Below are positions 45,650 to 52,722 of a DNA stretch of 59,553 nt, piece after piece. Numbering within the stretch: position 1 is the first letter of the stretch; the number at the start of each line of letters is the position of its first letter. Both the position numbers and the translations under genes were made by a program. The DNA comes from Halobacteriovorax sp. (lineage in GTDB: Bacteria; Bdellovibrionota; Bacteriovoracia; Bacteriovoracales; Bacteriovoracaceae): positions 1-59,553 of the forward strand of contig PBCC01000012.1 of assembly GCA_002716825.1 (NCBI GenBank). The letters are read 5' to 3'. The notes under the pieces are model-generated. The model saw nothing but the letters and a program-made list of their open reading frames with translations, was not told the origin of the DNA and did no database searches.

Positions 45650-47097
45650 TACGCCTACCAAAATCAAATGGATCGAAGAGAGTTCTGATCGCCAATCGTG
45701 GTGAGATTGCTGCACGTATTGCTAAAGCCTGTCGTGAGCTTGGTCATACAGCTGTTGGCGTTTGGACTGATGCTGAACCCAATGCTTACCATCTTCACTA
45801 TTGTGACGAATGGGTGCACTTGCCAGGTAAAGCTAACGCGGAAACTTATTTAAATGTTAAAGCTATTCTTGAAGTTGTAAAAAAACACAAAATCGATGGT
45901 GTTCATCCAGGCTATGGCTTTTTGTCTGAGAATGCCGACTTTGCTCGCGCTTTAGATAAGGCCGGCGTCGTTTTTATTGCACCAAACACAGAAGCAATTC
46001 GAGTTATGGGTGACAAGGCAACTTCTAAAGCACTTGCGCAAAAAGCCGGTGTACCGGTTGTGCCGGGAACTGCCGAAGCTGTTCCTACTGTTGAAGGCGC
46101 GATTAAAGTAGCTAAAGAAATTGGTTATCCCATTCTTCTTAAAGCTGTTGCCGGTGGTGGCGGGCGCGGTATGCGTGCGTGCATGAACGAAGACGATGTT
46201 AAGAAAAATTTCGAAGCGGTTGGCCGTGAAGCTAAGGCATCATTTAATAATGGTGATCTGCTCGTTGAGAAATTAGTATTAAATCCGCACCATATTGAAG
46301 TTCAAATCTTGGCCGATAAAAAAGGCAATGTTTATCATTTCTTTGAGCGTGAATGCTCTGTTCAGCGTCGTCACCAAAAGATTATTGAAGAAGCTCCATC
46401 ACCCTTTATTGGCGATGATGAAAAACTTAGAAAAGATATCTGTGAAACGGCCGTCAAACTGGCTAAGGCCGTAAATTACGATTCGGCCGGCACGGTTGAA
46501 TTTATTATGGGCGAAGATAGAAAATTCTATTTTCTGGAAATGAATACGCGTATTCAAGTTGAGCATCCAATCACTGAGGAAATAACCGGAATTGATCTCA
46601 TCGTTTGTATGATCCAAAGTGCCTTTGGCGATGATCTCGGCTTTCCATCACAAGAATGGATCACTCGCTCTGGCCACTCAATTGAGTGTCGAATTTGCGC
46701 CGAAGATCCAATTACGATGCTACCTGCTCCAGGCAAAGTCACAGGCTTTGAAACCAATTTCCCCCAAGGCACACGCTTTGATCATTGCATCTATCGCGAT
46801 CTTGAAGTGACGCCAGACTTTGATCCCATGGTTGGTAAACTTGTTGTCACTGGAATTATTCGCGACGTCGCGGTTAGAAAAATGCGCGCGGCCCTCGATG
46901 GACTTCATATTGAAGGACTCAAGACAAATATCCCTCTACATAAAGTTATTATGAATGAGCCTAAGTTTTGTGAAGGTCACTATAGTACCAATTATATTAG
47001 TGAGACTAAGCCACAAGACATGATTAACTGTGAGTTTGATCATTCATCAATTTATAGCAAGCTAGCGGCCATTGAAGCGCGCCAGTTGGGGTTATAA
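45646..47097 (+). CDS. Biotin carboxylase subunit of acyl-CoA (propionyl-CoA) carboxylase
   Basis: 483 residues. ATP-grasp enzyme that carboxylates biotin: VLIANRGEIAARIAKACREL at the start, HPGYGFLSENADFA, the glycine-rich lid KAVAGGGGRGMRA, and the metal-binding FLEMNTRIQVEHPITEEITG (quoted as the family's catalytic stretch). It is a stand-alone subunit without a fused biotin domain, like AccC, but it lies in the pcc cluster rather than beside accB. ATGA overlap with pccB and 2-base spacing to the carrier gene indicate a tight operon. Confidence 0.92.
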   Translation: MIRLPKSNGSKRVLIANRGEIAARIAKACRELGHTAVGVWTDAEPNAYHLHYCDEWVHLPGKANAETYLNVKAILEVVKKHKIDGVHPGYGFLSENADFARALDKAGVVFIAPNTEAIRVMGDKATSKALAQKAGVPVVPGTAEAVPTVEGAIKVAKEIGYPILLKAVAGGGGRGMRACMNEDDVKKNFEAVGREAKASFNNGDLLVEKLVLNPHHIEVQILADKKGNVYHFFERECSVQRRHQKIIEEAPSPFIGDDEKLRKDICETAVKLAKAVNYDSAGTVEFIMGEDRKFYFLEMNTRIQVEHPITEEITGIDLIVCMIQSAFGDDLGFPSQEWITRSGHSIECRICAEDPITMLPAPGKVTGFETNFPQGTRFDHCIYRDLEVTPDFDPMVGKLVVTGIIRDVAVRKMRAALDGLHIEGLKTNIPLHKVIMNEPKFCEGHYSTNYISETKPQDMINCEFDHSSIYSKLAAIEARQLGL

Positions 47098-47099
47098 TT

Positions 47100-47609
47100 A
47101 TGCGTACTTATTTAATTGATAACGAGCAGAATGAAATCATTATCGATCTAACCAAAACGGTTCTTCATGGCCGTGAGATGGTCGAGTTTGATTTTTCTTC
47201 GCTTGAAGATGGACAACGTACTCGTCAGCAAAACGTCAAAGTGAGAAAGCTGGCGGGTGATTACTTTGTTTCTTTTGATGGTCTTTGCTGGAAGCGCGTT
47301 GCTCGCCAAGAACTGCCTAAGCGCATTGTAGCGGTTGATCGCGTTTACGATGTCTACCGCGGTTACAAGCCTTCAGGTTTGGCCACTGGTGCAGCCGGAG
47401 ATCTGGTCACTCAGATGCCTGGCAAAGTGGTTCAAATAGGAATTAAGCCCGGTGATAAAGTTACTCAGGGGCAAACTCTTCTAATTTTAGAGGCCATGAA
47501 AATGGAAAATGAAATTAAAACTTCAGTCGATGGTACAGTCAAAGCTGTGCATGTGAAGGTGGGGGATGCGCTAGAGCCGGGTGTCCTTATGATCGAGCTC
47601 GACGTTTAA
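47100..47609 (+). CDS. Biotin carboxyl carrier subunit
   Basis: 169 residues. The C-terminal biotinyl domain is complete, with EAMKMENE and the biotin-accepting Lys at about residue 134; VTQMPGKVVQIGIKPGDKVT precedes it. The N-terminal 90 residues (start MRTYLIDNEQNEIIIDL) resemble the linker part of propionyl-/oxaloacetate-type carriers rather than AccB. It carries the carboxylated biotin between the two preceding gene products. Last gene of the carboxylase operon; the element at 47609-47730 starts on its final base. Confidence 0.9.
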   Translation: MRTYLIDNEQNEIIIDLTKTVLHGREMVEFDFSSLEDGQRTRQQNVKVRKLAGDYFVSFDGLCWKRVARQELPKRIVAVDRVYDVYRGYKPSGLATGAAGDLVTQMPGKVVQIGIKPGDKVTQGQTLLILEAMKMENEIKTSVDGTVKAVHVKVGDALEPGVLMIELDV

Positions 47610-47730
47610 TAATTCTCTCTTCCGGCAATCTTAAACTTCGATTGCCGGCTCGCTTCTTTGCGGCGTACTTGGCGTACGCCTCACTCGCTCACCGTTATCT
47701 CAGCTTAATCTTACCGAAATATAGAATTAT
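47609..47730 (+). repeat. 122-base inverted-repeat element B
   Basis: Bounded by ATAATTCT (47609-47616) and AGAATTAT (47723-47730). Inside are two strong hairpins: CCGGCAATC/GATTGCCGG (47622-47630, 47640-47648) and GGCGTAC/GTACGCC (47662-47668, 47674-47680). The segment after the second hairpin (CTCACTCGCTCACCGTTATC) resembles the matching part of element A at 10027-10153. No T-tract and no ORF. It fills the gap between the carrier gene and the AT-rich peptidase-like gene and may be a REP/MITE-like repeat. Confidence 0.55.
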
Positions 47731-47745
47731 CGAGAGCAATGAAAA

Positions 47746-48204
47746 ATGAGTTATTTTGATGAAAACGACAGAGATCTTGGAATTAGATATTTTTGGAACA
47801 TAGTAAATGGTTCTAAACTTGATTTGTCTCGTATCCGTTATTTTTATCTTGTTGAACAAGATGATGTTGATCCTAGATTAGATGTAAGTCAGCATGTATA
47901 TGCAGGGCTAATGCGGAGAGAAGATGGTGAACTTGAGTTTCATGTTACACCAGCTGTATTTAATTTAAGTGAAAGGTTTATTCTATGTTTGATTGCACAT
48001 GAATTGGGTCATAAAGAGGAAGAGTATGGACAAAGTGAAAGACTCTTAGAGAATGAGATACGTGCAGATGAAAATATTGAAAGAGAATTTGGTTTAGAGG
48101 ATGTGATTTACTTTCTAGAAACCTACTTAGAAAATTCGTGGAATCCTAATGACTCAGAAATTAGAAAAAGACTTAAGTACTTTAAAAATAAAATTATTTC
48201 ATAA
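47746..48204 (+). CDS. Putative HExxH metallopeptidase, AT-rich, probably acquired
   Basis: 152 residues, family not recognised. IAHELGHKEEEYG contains a full HELGH zinc motif, and a downstream acidic segment (LENEIRADENIEREFG) could supply the third ligand, as in ImmA/IrrE-like and other gluzincin peptidases. No signal peptide. Base and codon use differ sharply from the neighbours: very AT-rich, with many ATA, TTA, AGA and GAA codons, suggesting horizontal transfer. It lies alone between the carboxylase operon and a convergent gene, overlapping that gene's 3' end by 11 bases. Activity is inferred from the motif only. Confidence 0.65.
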   Translation: MSYFDENDRDLGIRYFWNIVNGSKLDLSRIRYFYLVEQDDVDPRLDVSQHVYAGLMRREDGELEFHVTPAVFNLSERFILCLIAHELGHKEEEYGQSERLLENEIRADENIEREFGLEDVIYFLETYLENSWNPNDSEIRKRLKYFKNKIIS

Positions 48205-48499
48205 TAGTTGGGCAAGCAGAATCTAGTCCAAGCGAACAAGCTTTCATGGTGAGCTCGCTGGCATCTAGTATATTTCCAGCGCGAGCTTCAATCTCGGCGG
48301 CCAAAGAGCAAGAGATAGCTTCGTCTTTGTCGCATGCGAAGCGATTAAAGATCTTGGCCGGAAAATCAAAACCATTGGCGTAAGACCATTCACCCAGAAA
48401 TGCTCCAAGTGGAATATCCATAACTTTGGCATGCTGAAGAAGCGTGTAGGGCCCAAAGGCTAAAATAAGAGCAAGGATTGAGAGTTTTGTTTTGTTCAT
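48194..48499 (-). CDS. Small exported or membrane-anchored protein with Sel1-like Cys pattern
   Basis: 101 residues, function unknown. The N-terminal segment (about 6-25, LSILALILAFGPYTLLQHA) is a signal or anchor. The C-terminal half has four Cys and an alpha-helical pattern (AISCSLAAEIEARAGNILDA then ACSLGLDSACP) similar to a single Sel1-like/Hcp-type repeat, in which Cys pairs stabilise helical hairpins. Convergent with the AT-rich peptidase-like gene. Confidence 0.6.
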   Translation of the reverse strand: MNKTKLSILALILAFGPYTLLQHAKVMDIPLGAFLGEWSYANGFDFPAKIFNRFACDKDEAISCSLAAEIEARAGNILDASELTMKACSLGLDSACPTIMK

Positions 48500-48811
48500 A
48501 CCTAATAGTGTGACTTAGTTTGGGTAAAAAAAGAAGTCTCACTAAATAGTTGAGCTTTAAGATTTTCAAATTGGGAGTAGATAAAAAAGCGGGCTCGATT
48601 CTGTACGTCCAAGCCCGCCTTAAAAGCAACTTTCACTCGAGCGCCTATAAACACACACACATGGCACTTAGAACTAGGAGCCTCAACACACACAGCGAGA
48701 ACTTCAACAGCACCACCACAAGCGCTCAAGAGCAAAAGTCTTATCTTTTATGAATTGGCTTATGGCCCGAGAATTCTTACGAGAAAAGGGCATGAGTAAT
48801 TTTTACAGGGC
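48500..48811. other. 312-base region without a convincing protein gene
   Basis: Between the small exported-protein gene and the meaB gene, both leftward. It contains a minus-strand terminator (48583-48618), a 6-bp long-range dyad GAGCGC/GCGCTC (48639-48644 and 48722-48727), and two CA-repeat tracts around 48652 and 48691. Open frames cross it on both strands but have no ribosome binding site or family likeness. It could hold the 3' end of the mutase-meaB mRNA or a small RNA read leftward. Confidence 0.4.
48583..48618 (-). terminator. Intrinsic terminator on the minus strand
   Basis: Read leftward, GCGGGCT...AGCCCGC (7 bp, 16-base loop) is followed by six T residues. It lies about 190 bases past the meaB stop and probably ends the mutase-meaB transcript. 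Confidence 0.75.
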
Positions 48812-49768
48812 TTATTTTTGACCGCGAAGAAGCTTTAAAAGCTGATTGGCTGCTTGATAGGGCGTCTGTTTGGAAGAGGCCACATCGCTAAGGGCCGATT
48901 GCCATTGACTCTTAAGCGAAGGGTCGCTTGAAAGCTCGTCCTCAATCATGGCCGACAAGAGTTCTTTGAGCCAAGACTGAGCCTGATTTTTTCTTTTTGA
49001 TTCTAGTTTATCTTTACCTGCGAGCTGGTACCACTGCTCGATGCTCTTCCAGTAAACATCGAGGCCAATATTATCGCGGGCTGAACAGGTCAGTACCTGA
49101 GCTTGCCAAAAATCTTTATGAGATAAGAGTGAAAGAGCGCTTTGATAGTGGGATTTTGCCATCTCGGCCAAAGTTTTTTGATCGCCGTCGGCCTTGTTAA
49201 TCACGAGTAAGTCTGCAAGCTCGATAATACCTTTCTTAATCCCTTGCAGGTCATCGCCGGCACCGGGTACCAGCATGACCGAGAAGATATCCACCATATT
49301 TGAGACGGCGACTTCAGATTGTCCCACGCCAACTGTTTCAACTAATATGATGTCAAAGCCAGCGGCCTCGCATAAGAGCATGGATTCCCGCGTTTTTCTC
49401 TCCACTCCACCAAGGGCACCTGAGGTAGGGCTTGGTCGAACAAATGCATTAGGGTGGCGTGAGAGACTTTCCATGCGGGTTTTATCTCCCATGATGGAGC
49501 CGCCAGAAATGGGTGAGCTGGGATCAACTGCTAAGACCGCGACTTTGAGATTTTGTTCACAAAGCATCAGTCCCAATTGTTCAATAAAGGTTGATTTACC
49601 TACACCGGGCACACCAGAAATTCCGATGCGTTTAGATTTACCTGAGTGAGGTAAAATATCTTTGAGTAGCGCTTGAGCCTGTTTTTTATGCTCAGAATTC
49701 TTGCTTTCAATAAGTGTGATTGCTTTGGAGAGGGCCCGAATATCACCTTTTAAAAGCTGATCTTTCAT
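48812..49768 (-). CDS. meaB: Methylmalonyl-CoA mutase-associated GTPase MeaB
   Basis: 318 residues. G3E-family GTPase chaperone that protects and reloads B12-dependent methylmalonyl-CoA mutase. P-loop GVPGVGKST (residues 52-60), Mg-binding [31 protein letters not shown] switch and the base-recognition NKAD are all seen; the C-terminal dimerisation helices follow. It overlaps the mutase gene by 4 bases (ATGA), which fixes its partner. The older name ArgK refers to the same family. Confidence 0.94.
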   Translation of the reverse strand: MKDQLLKGDIRALSKAITLIESKNSEHKKQAQALLKDILPHSGKSKRIGISGVPGVGKSTFIEQLGLMLCEQNLKVAVLAVDPSSPISGGSIMGDKTRMESLSRHPNAFVRPSPTSGALGGVERKTRESMLLCEAAGFDIILVETVGVGQSEVAVSNMVDIFSVMLVPGAGDDLQGIKKGIIELADLLVINKADGDQKTLAEMAKSHYQSALSLLSHKDFWQAQVLTCSARDNIGLDVYWKSIEQWYQLAGKDKLESKRKNQAQSWLKELLSAMIEDELSSDPSLKSQWQSALSDVASSKQTPYQAANQLLKLLRGQK

Positions 49769-51927
49769 GATTTTCCATGGGCCTGATTAATCTGCACAAG
49801 CACTTCTCTAGCAGCATCGGGAATCACAGTTCCTGGGCCAAAGATGCCCTTAACACCGGCTTTGGTTAAGAAGTCATAGTCCTGTTTTGGAATAACGCCA
49901 CCACAAACCACAATCACATCATCGGCGCCAAGTTTTTTAAGTTCAGCGATCAAATCGGGAATCAATGTTTTGTGACCGGCCGCTTGAGATGAAACGCCGA
50001 CAACGTGCACGTCATTTTCTAAGGCTTGCTTGGCCACCTCTTCAGGTGTCGAAAATAATGGAGCGAGATCGATGTCAAAACCAACATCAGCAAAAGCAGT
50101 GGCAATAACTTTAGCACCGCGGTCGTGTCCATCTTGGCCCATCTTGGCCACGAGCATACGTGGGCGACGGCCGTGAATTTTCTCGAAAGCTTCAATATCA
50201 GTTTTTATTTTTTCCCAAGACATATCACCATCATACGCTGATCCGTAGACGCCGGAAACAGTTTGTGACTGAGCTTGGTAGCGCCCCCATACATTTTCAA
50301 GGGCTTGTGTTATTTCACCAACAGTGGCGCGAACACGCGCCGCCTTAACTGCGAGGTCAAGGCCATTGCCTTCACCAGATTTTGCATAAGCTGTCAGAGC
50401 GGCCAAAGCTTGATCAACCGCTTTTTGATCGCGCTTGGCACGAATTTCTTTGAGTCTTAAAACTTGGGATTCGCGCACAGCTTGATTATCAATCTCAAGA
50501 ATATCAATCTTCTCTTCTTTGTCAGCATCGAGGCGATACTTGTTCACACCAACGATGACGTCTTCACCGCGATCGATGCGAGCTTGTTTTGCCGCGGCCG
50601 ATTCTTCAATGCGAAGTTTAGGCACGCCTTTTTCGATGGCCTTGGCCATACCACCAAGAGTTTCAACTTCGTTCATCAGCTCGGTGGCGCGATCGGCGAT
50701 TTGTTGTGTCAGCTTCTCCATCATGTAAGAGCCACCAAACGGATCGACCACATTAGTGATACCAGTTTCTTCTTGTAAAATAATTTGTGTGTTTCTAGCA
50801 ATTCGAGCTGAAAAGTCTGTCGGCAAAGCAACCGCTTCATCAAAGGAATTGGTGCGAAGTGATTGAGTTCCACCAAAGACAGCGGCCATAGCCTCAATCG
50901 TGGTGCGGATAACATTGTTGTAGGGGTCTTGTTCAGTTAATGACCAACCTGAAGTTTGGCAATGAGTGCGAAGCATTTTTGATTGAATTTTTTGTGGCTT
51001 GTAGGCGCTCATCAGTTTTGACCACAGAAGTCTGGCGGCGCGAATTTTAGCAATCTCCATATAGAAATTCATGCCAATGCCAAAGAAGAATGAAAGTCTT
51101 GGTGCGAAGTCATCAATCTTCATGCCAGAGGCTAGGGCCGTTTCAACATACTCTTTGCCATCGGCTAAAGTGTAGGCCAGTTCAAGCGCAGCATCGGCAC
51201 CAGCTTCTTGCATATGATAGCCAGAAATTGAAATTGAATTAAACTTCGGCATGTTCTTTGATGTGTAAGCAAAAATATCAGAGATAGCACGCATACTTGG
51301 CTTGGGTGGGTAGATATAAGTATTTCGCACCATGAATTCTTTTAAAATATCATTTTGGATGGTGCCGGATAATTTATCACTACTCACGCCTTGTTCTTCA
51401 GCCGCAACAATATAATTGGCTAAGATAGGAAGAACGGCACCGTTCATGGTCATGGAAACTGAGACTTGATCGAGTGGGATCTGATCAAAAAGAATTTTCA
51501 TATCTTCAACAGAATCGATGGCAACGCCGGCCTTACCAACATCGCCTTTAACTCGTGGATGATCTGAATCGTAGCCGCGGTGAGTGGCCAAATCAAAAGC
51601 AACAGAGACGCCTTGTCCTCCGGCCGAAAGTGCGCGGCGATAAAAGGCATTGGATTCTTCTGCGGTTGAAAAACCTGCGTACTGACGAATCGTCCAAGCA
51701 CGACCAGAATACATCGTGGCCTTTGGGCCGCGAACAAAAGGTTCAAAGCCTGGAAGCGTGTTGGCAAACTTTAAGTCTGCTGTATCTTCTGCCGTATAGA
51801 GCGGCTTGATCTCGATACCTTCGGGAGTTTTAACAGTGCTAGGAGCTGTGCCTTTACCCTCTGTGGTCGCAAGATTGTGCCAATCAGTAAGGGTTTTAGA
51901 TTCTGGTTTGTAATCGTCGCTGGCCAT
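49765..51927 (-). CDS. Methylmalonyl-CoA mutase, single-chain
   Basis: 720 residues. Converts methylmalonyl-CoA to succinyl-CoA with adenosylcobalamin. The catalytic barrel includes [20 protein letters not shown] (residues around 70-90), the substrate-binding [16 protein letters not shown] and [20 protein letters not shown] (each quoted in part). The C-terminal B12 domain has D599-G-H601-D-R-G604, the lower-ligand His, and later [12 protein letters not shown] and CGGVIP. It is the large-chain type that works without a small subunit (like ScpA). With the carboxylase operon it forms the propionyl-CoA to succinyl-CoA route. Ribosome binding site AGGAG. Confidence 0.95.
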   Translation of the reverse strand: MASDDYKPESKTLTDWHNLATTEGKGTAPSTVKTPEGIEIKPLYTAEDTADLKFANTLPGFEPFVRGPKATMYSGRAWTIRQYAGFSTAEESNAFYRRALSAGGQGVSVAFDLATHRGYDSDHPRVKGDVGKAGVAIDSVEDMKILFDQIPLDQVSVSMTMNGAVLPILANYIVAAEEQGVSSDKLSGTIQNDILKEFMVRNTYIYPPKPSMRAISDIFAYTSKNMPKFNSISISGYHMQEAGADAALELAYTLADGKEYVETALASGMKIDDFAPRLSFFFGIGMNFYMEIAKIRAARLLWSKLMSAYKPQKIQSKMLRTHCQTSGWSLTEQDPYNNVIRTTIEAMAAVFGGTQSLRTNSFDEAVALPTDFSARIARNTQIILQEETGITNVVDPFGGSYMMEKLTQQIADRATELMNEVETLGGMAKAIEKGVPKLRIEESAAAKQARIDRGEDVIVGVNKYRLDADKEEKIDILEIDNQAVRESQVLRLKEIRAKRDQKAVDQALAALTAYAKSGEGNGLDLAVKAARVRATVGEITQALENVWGRYQAQSQTVSGVYGSAYDGDMSWEKIKTDIEAFEKIHGRRPRMLVAKMGQDGHDRGAKVIATAFADVGFDIDLAPLFSTPEEVAKQALENDVHVVGVSSQAAGHKTLIPDLIAELKKLGADDVIVVCGGVIPKQDYDFLTKAGVKGIFGPGTVIPDAAREVLVQINQAHGKS

Positions 51928-52158
51928 GAATACTCCTAGTATGTGCCTGGTATTATTAGCAAAAACCGCAAGTAATGACTATTGATGACGGTGCGACTTA
52001 GACACCAAATAGCAGTCATTTTCTAATTAAAACTCACCGCAAGTGTAAGATATTATGGAATTTTGGTGACTTAGCTGGGGAAAGACTTTCCTCAGATGTT
52101 AGGATGCCGGAGTTTCTTGATACAATTTAACTAACACCTCAGGAGGATGAGAGGAATT

Positions 52159-52713
52159 ATGACAAGCGGAGCCCAGAACAACCAAGACTTAATCCTAGAA
52201 ACATCTCTACAGACTTTCTTTTTTGATGAGCTGACTCAAGTGAATCAAAAAAGCTCAAGACCACTTCCCCGTGAAACAGTTCATTACTCCAGTATCGTGC
52301 TCGATCAATACGGCGAATCTGGTAAATACTTTGAAACGATTGAAGGAAAAGTGAGAGATAAAATCCTTGGTATCAAGCTGCTTGAAGCTGGACATCTACC
52401 ACGTCAAAAACAAGTTAGAGTACTTCGAGACATTGGAGATACTGCACTCTTTCTATGTGGATTTTTCGCTGACTCACTTAATAGCAAGATTGTTGATACT
52501 AGTTACTATCAACAGGTCGGTTGCTCAGCCTATCAAAAGCTTAATCATTTGGTTCCAGAAGTTTATGAAACCAAATCATTTTATTCACAATTATCAAAAT
52601 CTTTTGCCGGCATCACTATGCTGATGAATATCGTTGCCGAGAAAATGGCAAAGCCTGATCAATATGAAGGCATGCTTTTATTTGTTGGTGATCACAATAT
52701 AAAAGCTTCCTAG
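52159..52713 (+). CDS. Conserved-looking cytoplasmic protein, function unknown
   Basis: 184 residues, family not recognised. No signal peptide or membrane span. Mostly helical; the most conserved-looking stretch is RVLRDIGDTALFLCGFFADS followed by YYQQVGCSAYQKLNHLVPEV. Start at 52159 chosen because GAGGA lies 4 to 8 bases upstream; an in-frame ATG at 52147 sits directly on AGGAGG and is less likely. The 218-base region upstream, divergent from the mutase gene, contains an imperfect hairpin (AATGACTATT with AATAGCAGTCATT, 51974-52022). The stop codon lies inside a palindrome shared with the next gene. Confidence 0.75.
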   Translation: MTSGAQNNQDLILETSLQTFFFDELTQVNQKSSRPLPRETVHYSSIVLDQYGESGKYFETIEGKVRDKILGIKLLEAGHLPRQKQVRVLRDIGDTALFLCGFFADSLNSKIVDTSYYQQVGCSAYQKLNHLVPEVYETKSFYSQLSKSFAGITMLMNIVAEKMAKPDQYEGMLLFVGDHNIKAS

Positions 52714-52722
52714 GAAGCTTTT
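52701..52722. terminator. Bidirectional terminator spanning both stop codons
   Basis: A perfect 22-base palindrome (AAAAGCTTCCT and its complement) contains the TAG of the plus-strand gene (52711-52713) and reaches into the TAA of the minus-strand peptidase gene (52721-52723). The A and T ends give a short U-tract in each direction. Confidence 0.7.

Noticed and set aside
48502-48753. Open frames on both strands upstream of the small exported-protein gene, one starting with a lipoprotein-like LLSACGG
   Set aside because: The minus-strand frame runs through an intrinsic terminator, starts with TTG without a ribosome binding site and has no family likeness; the plus-strand frame is low-complexity Ser/Thr.
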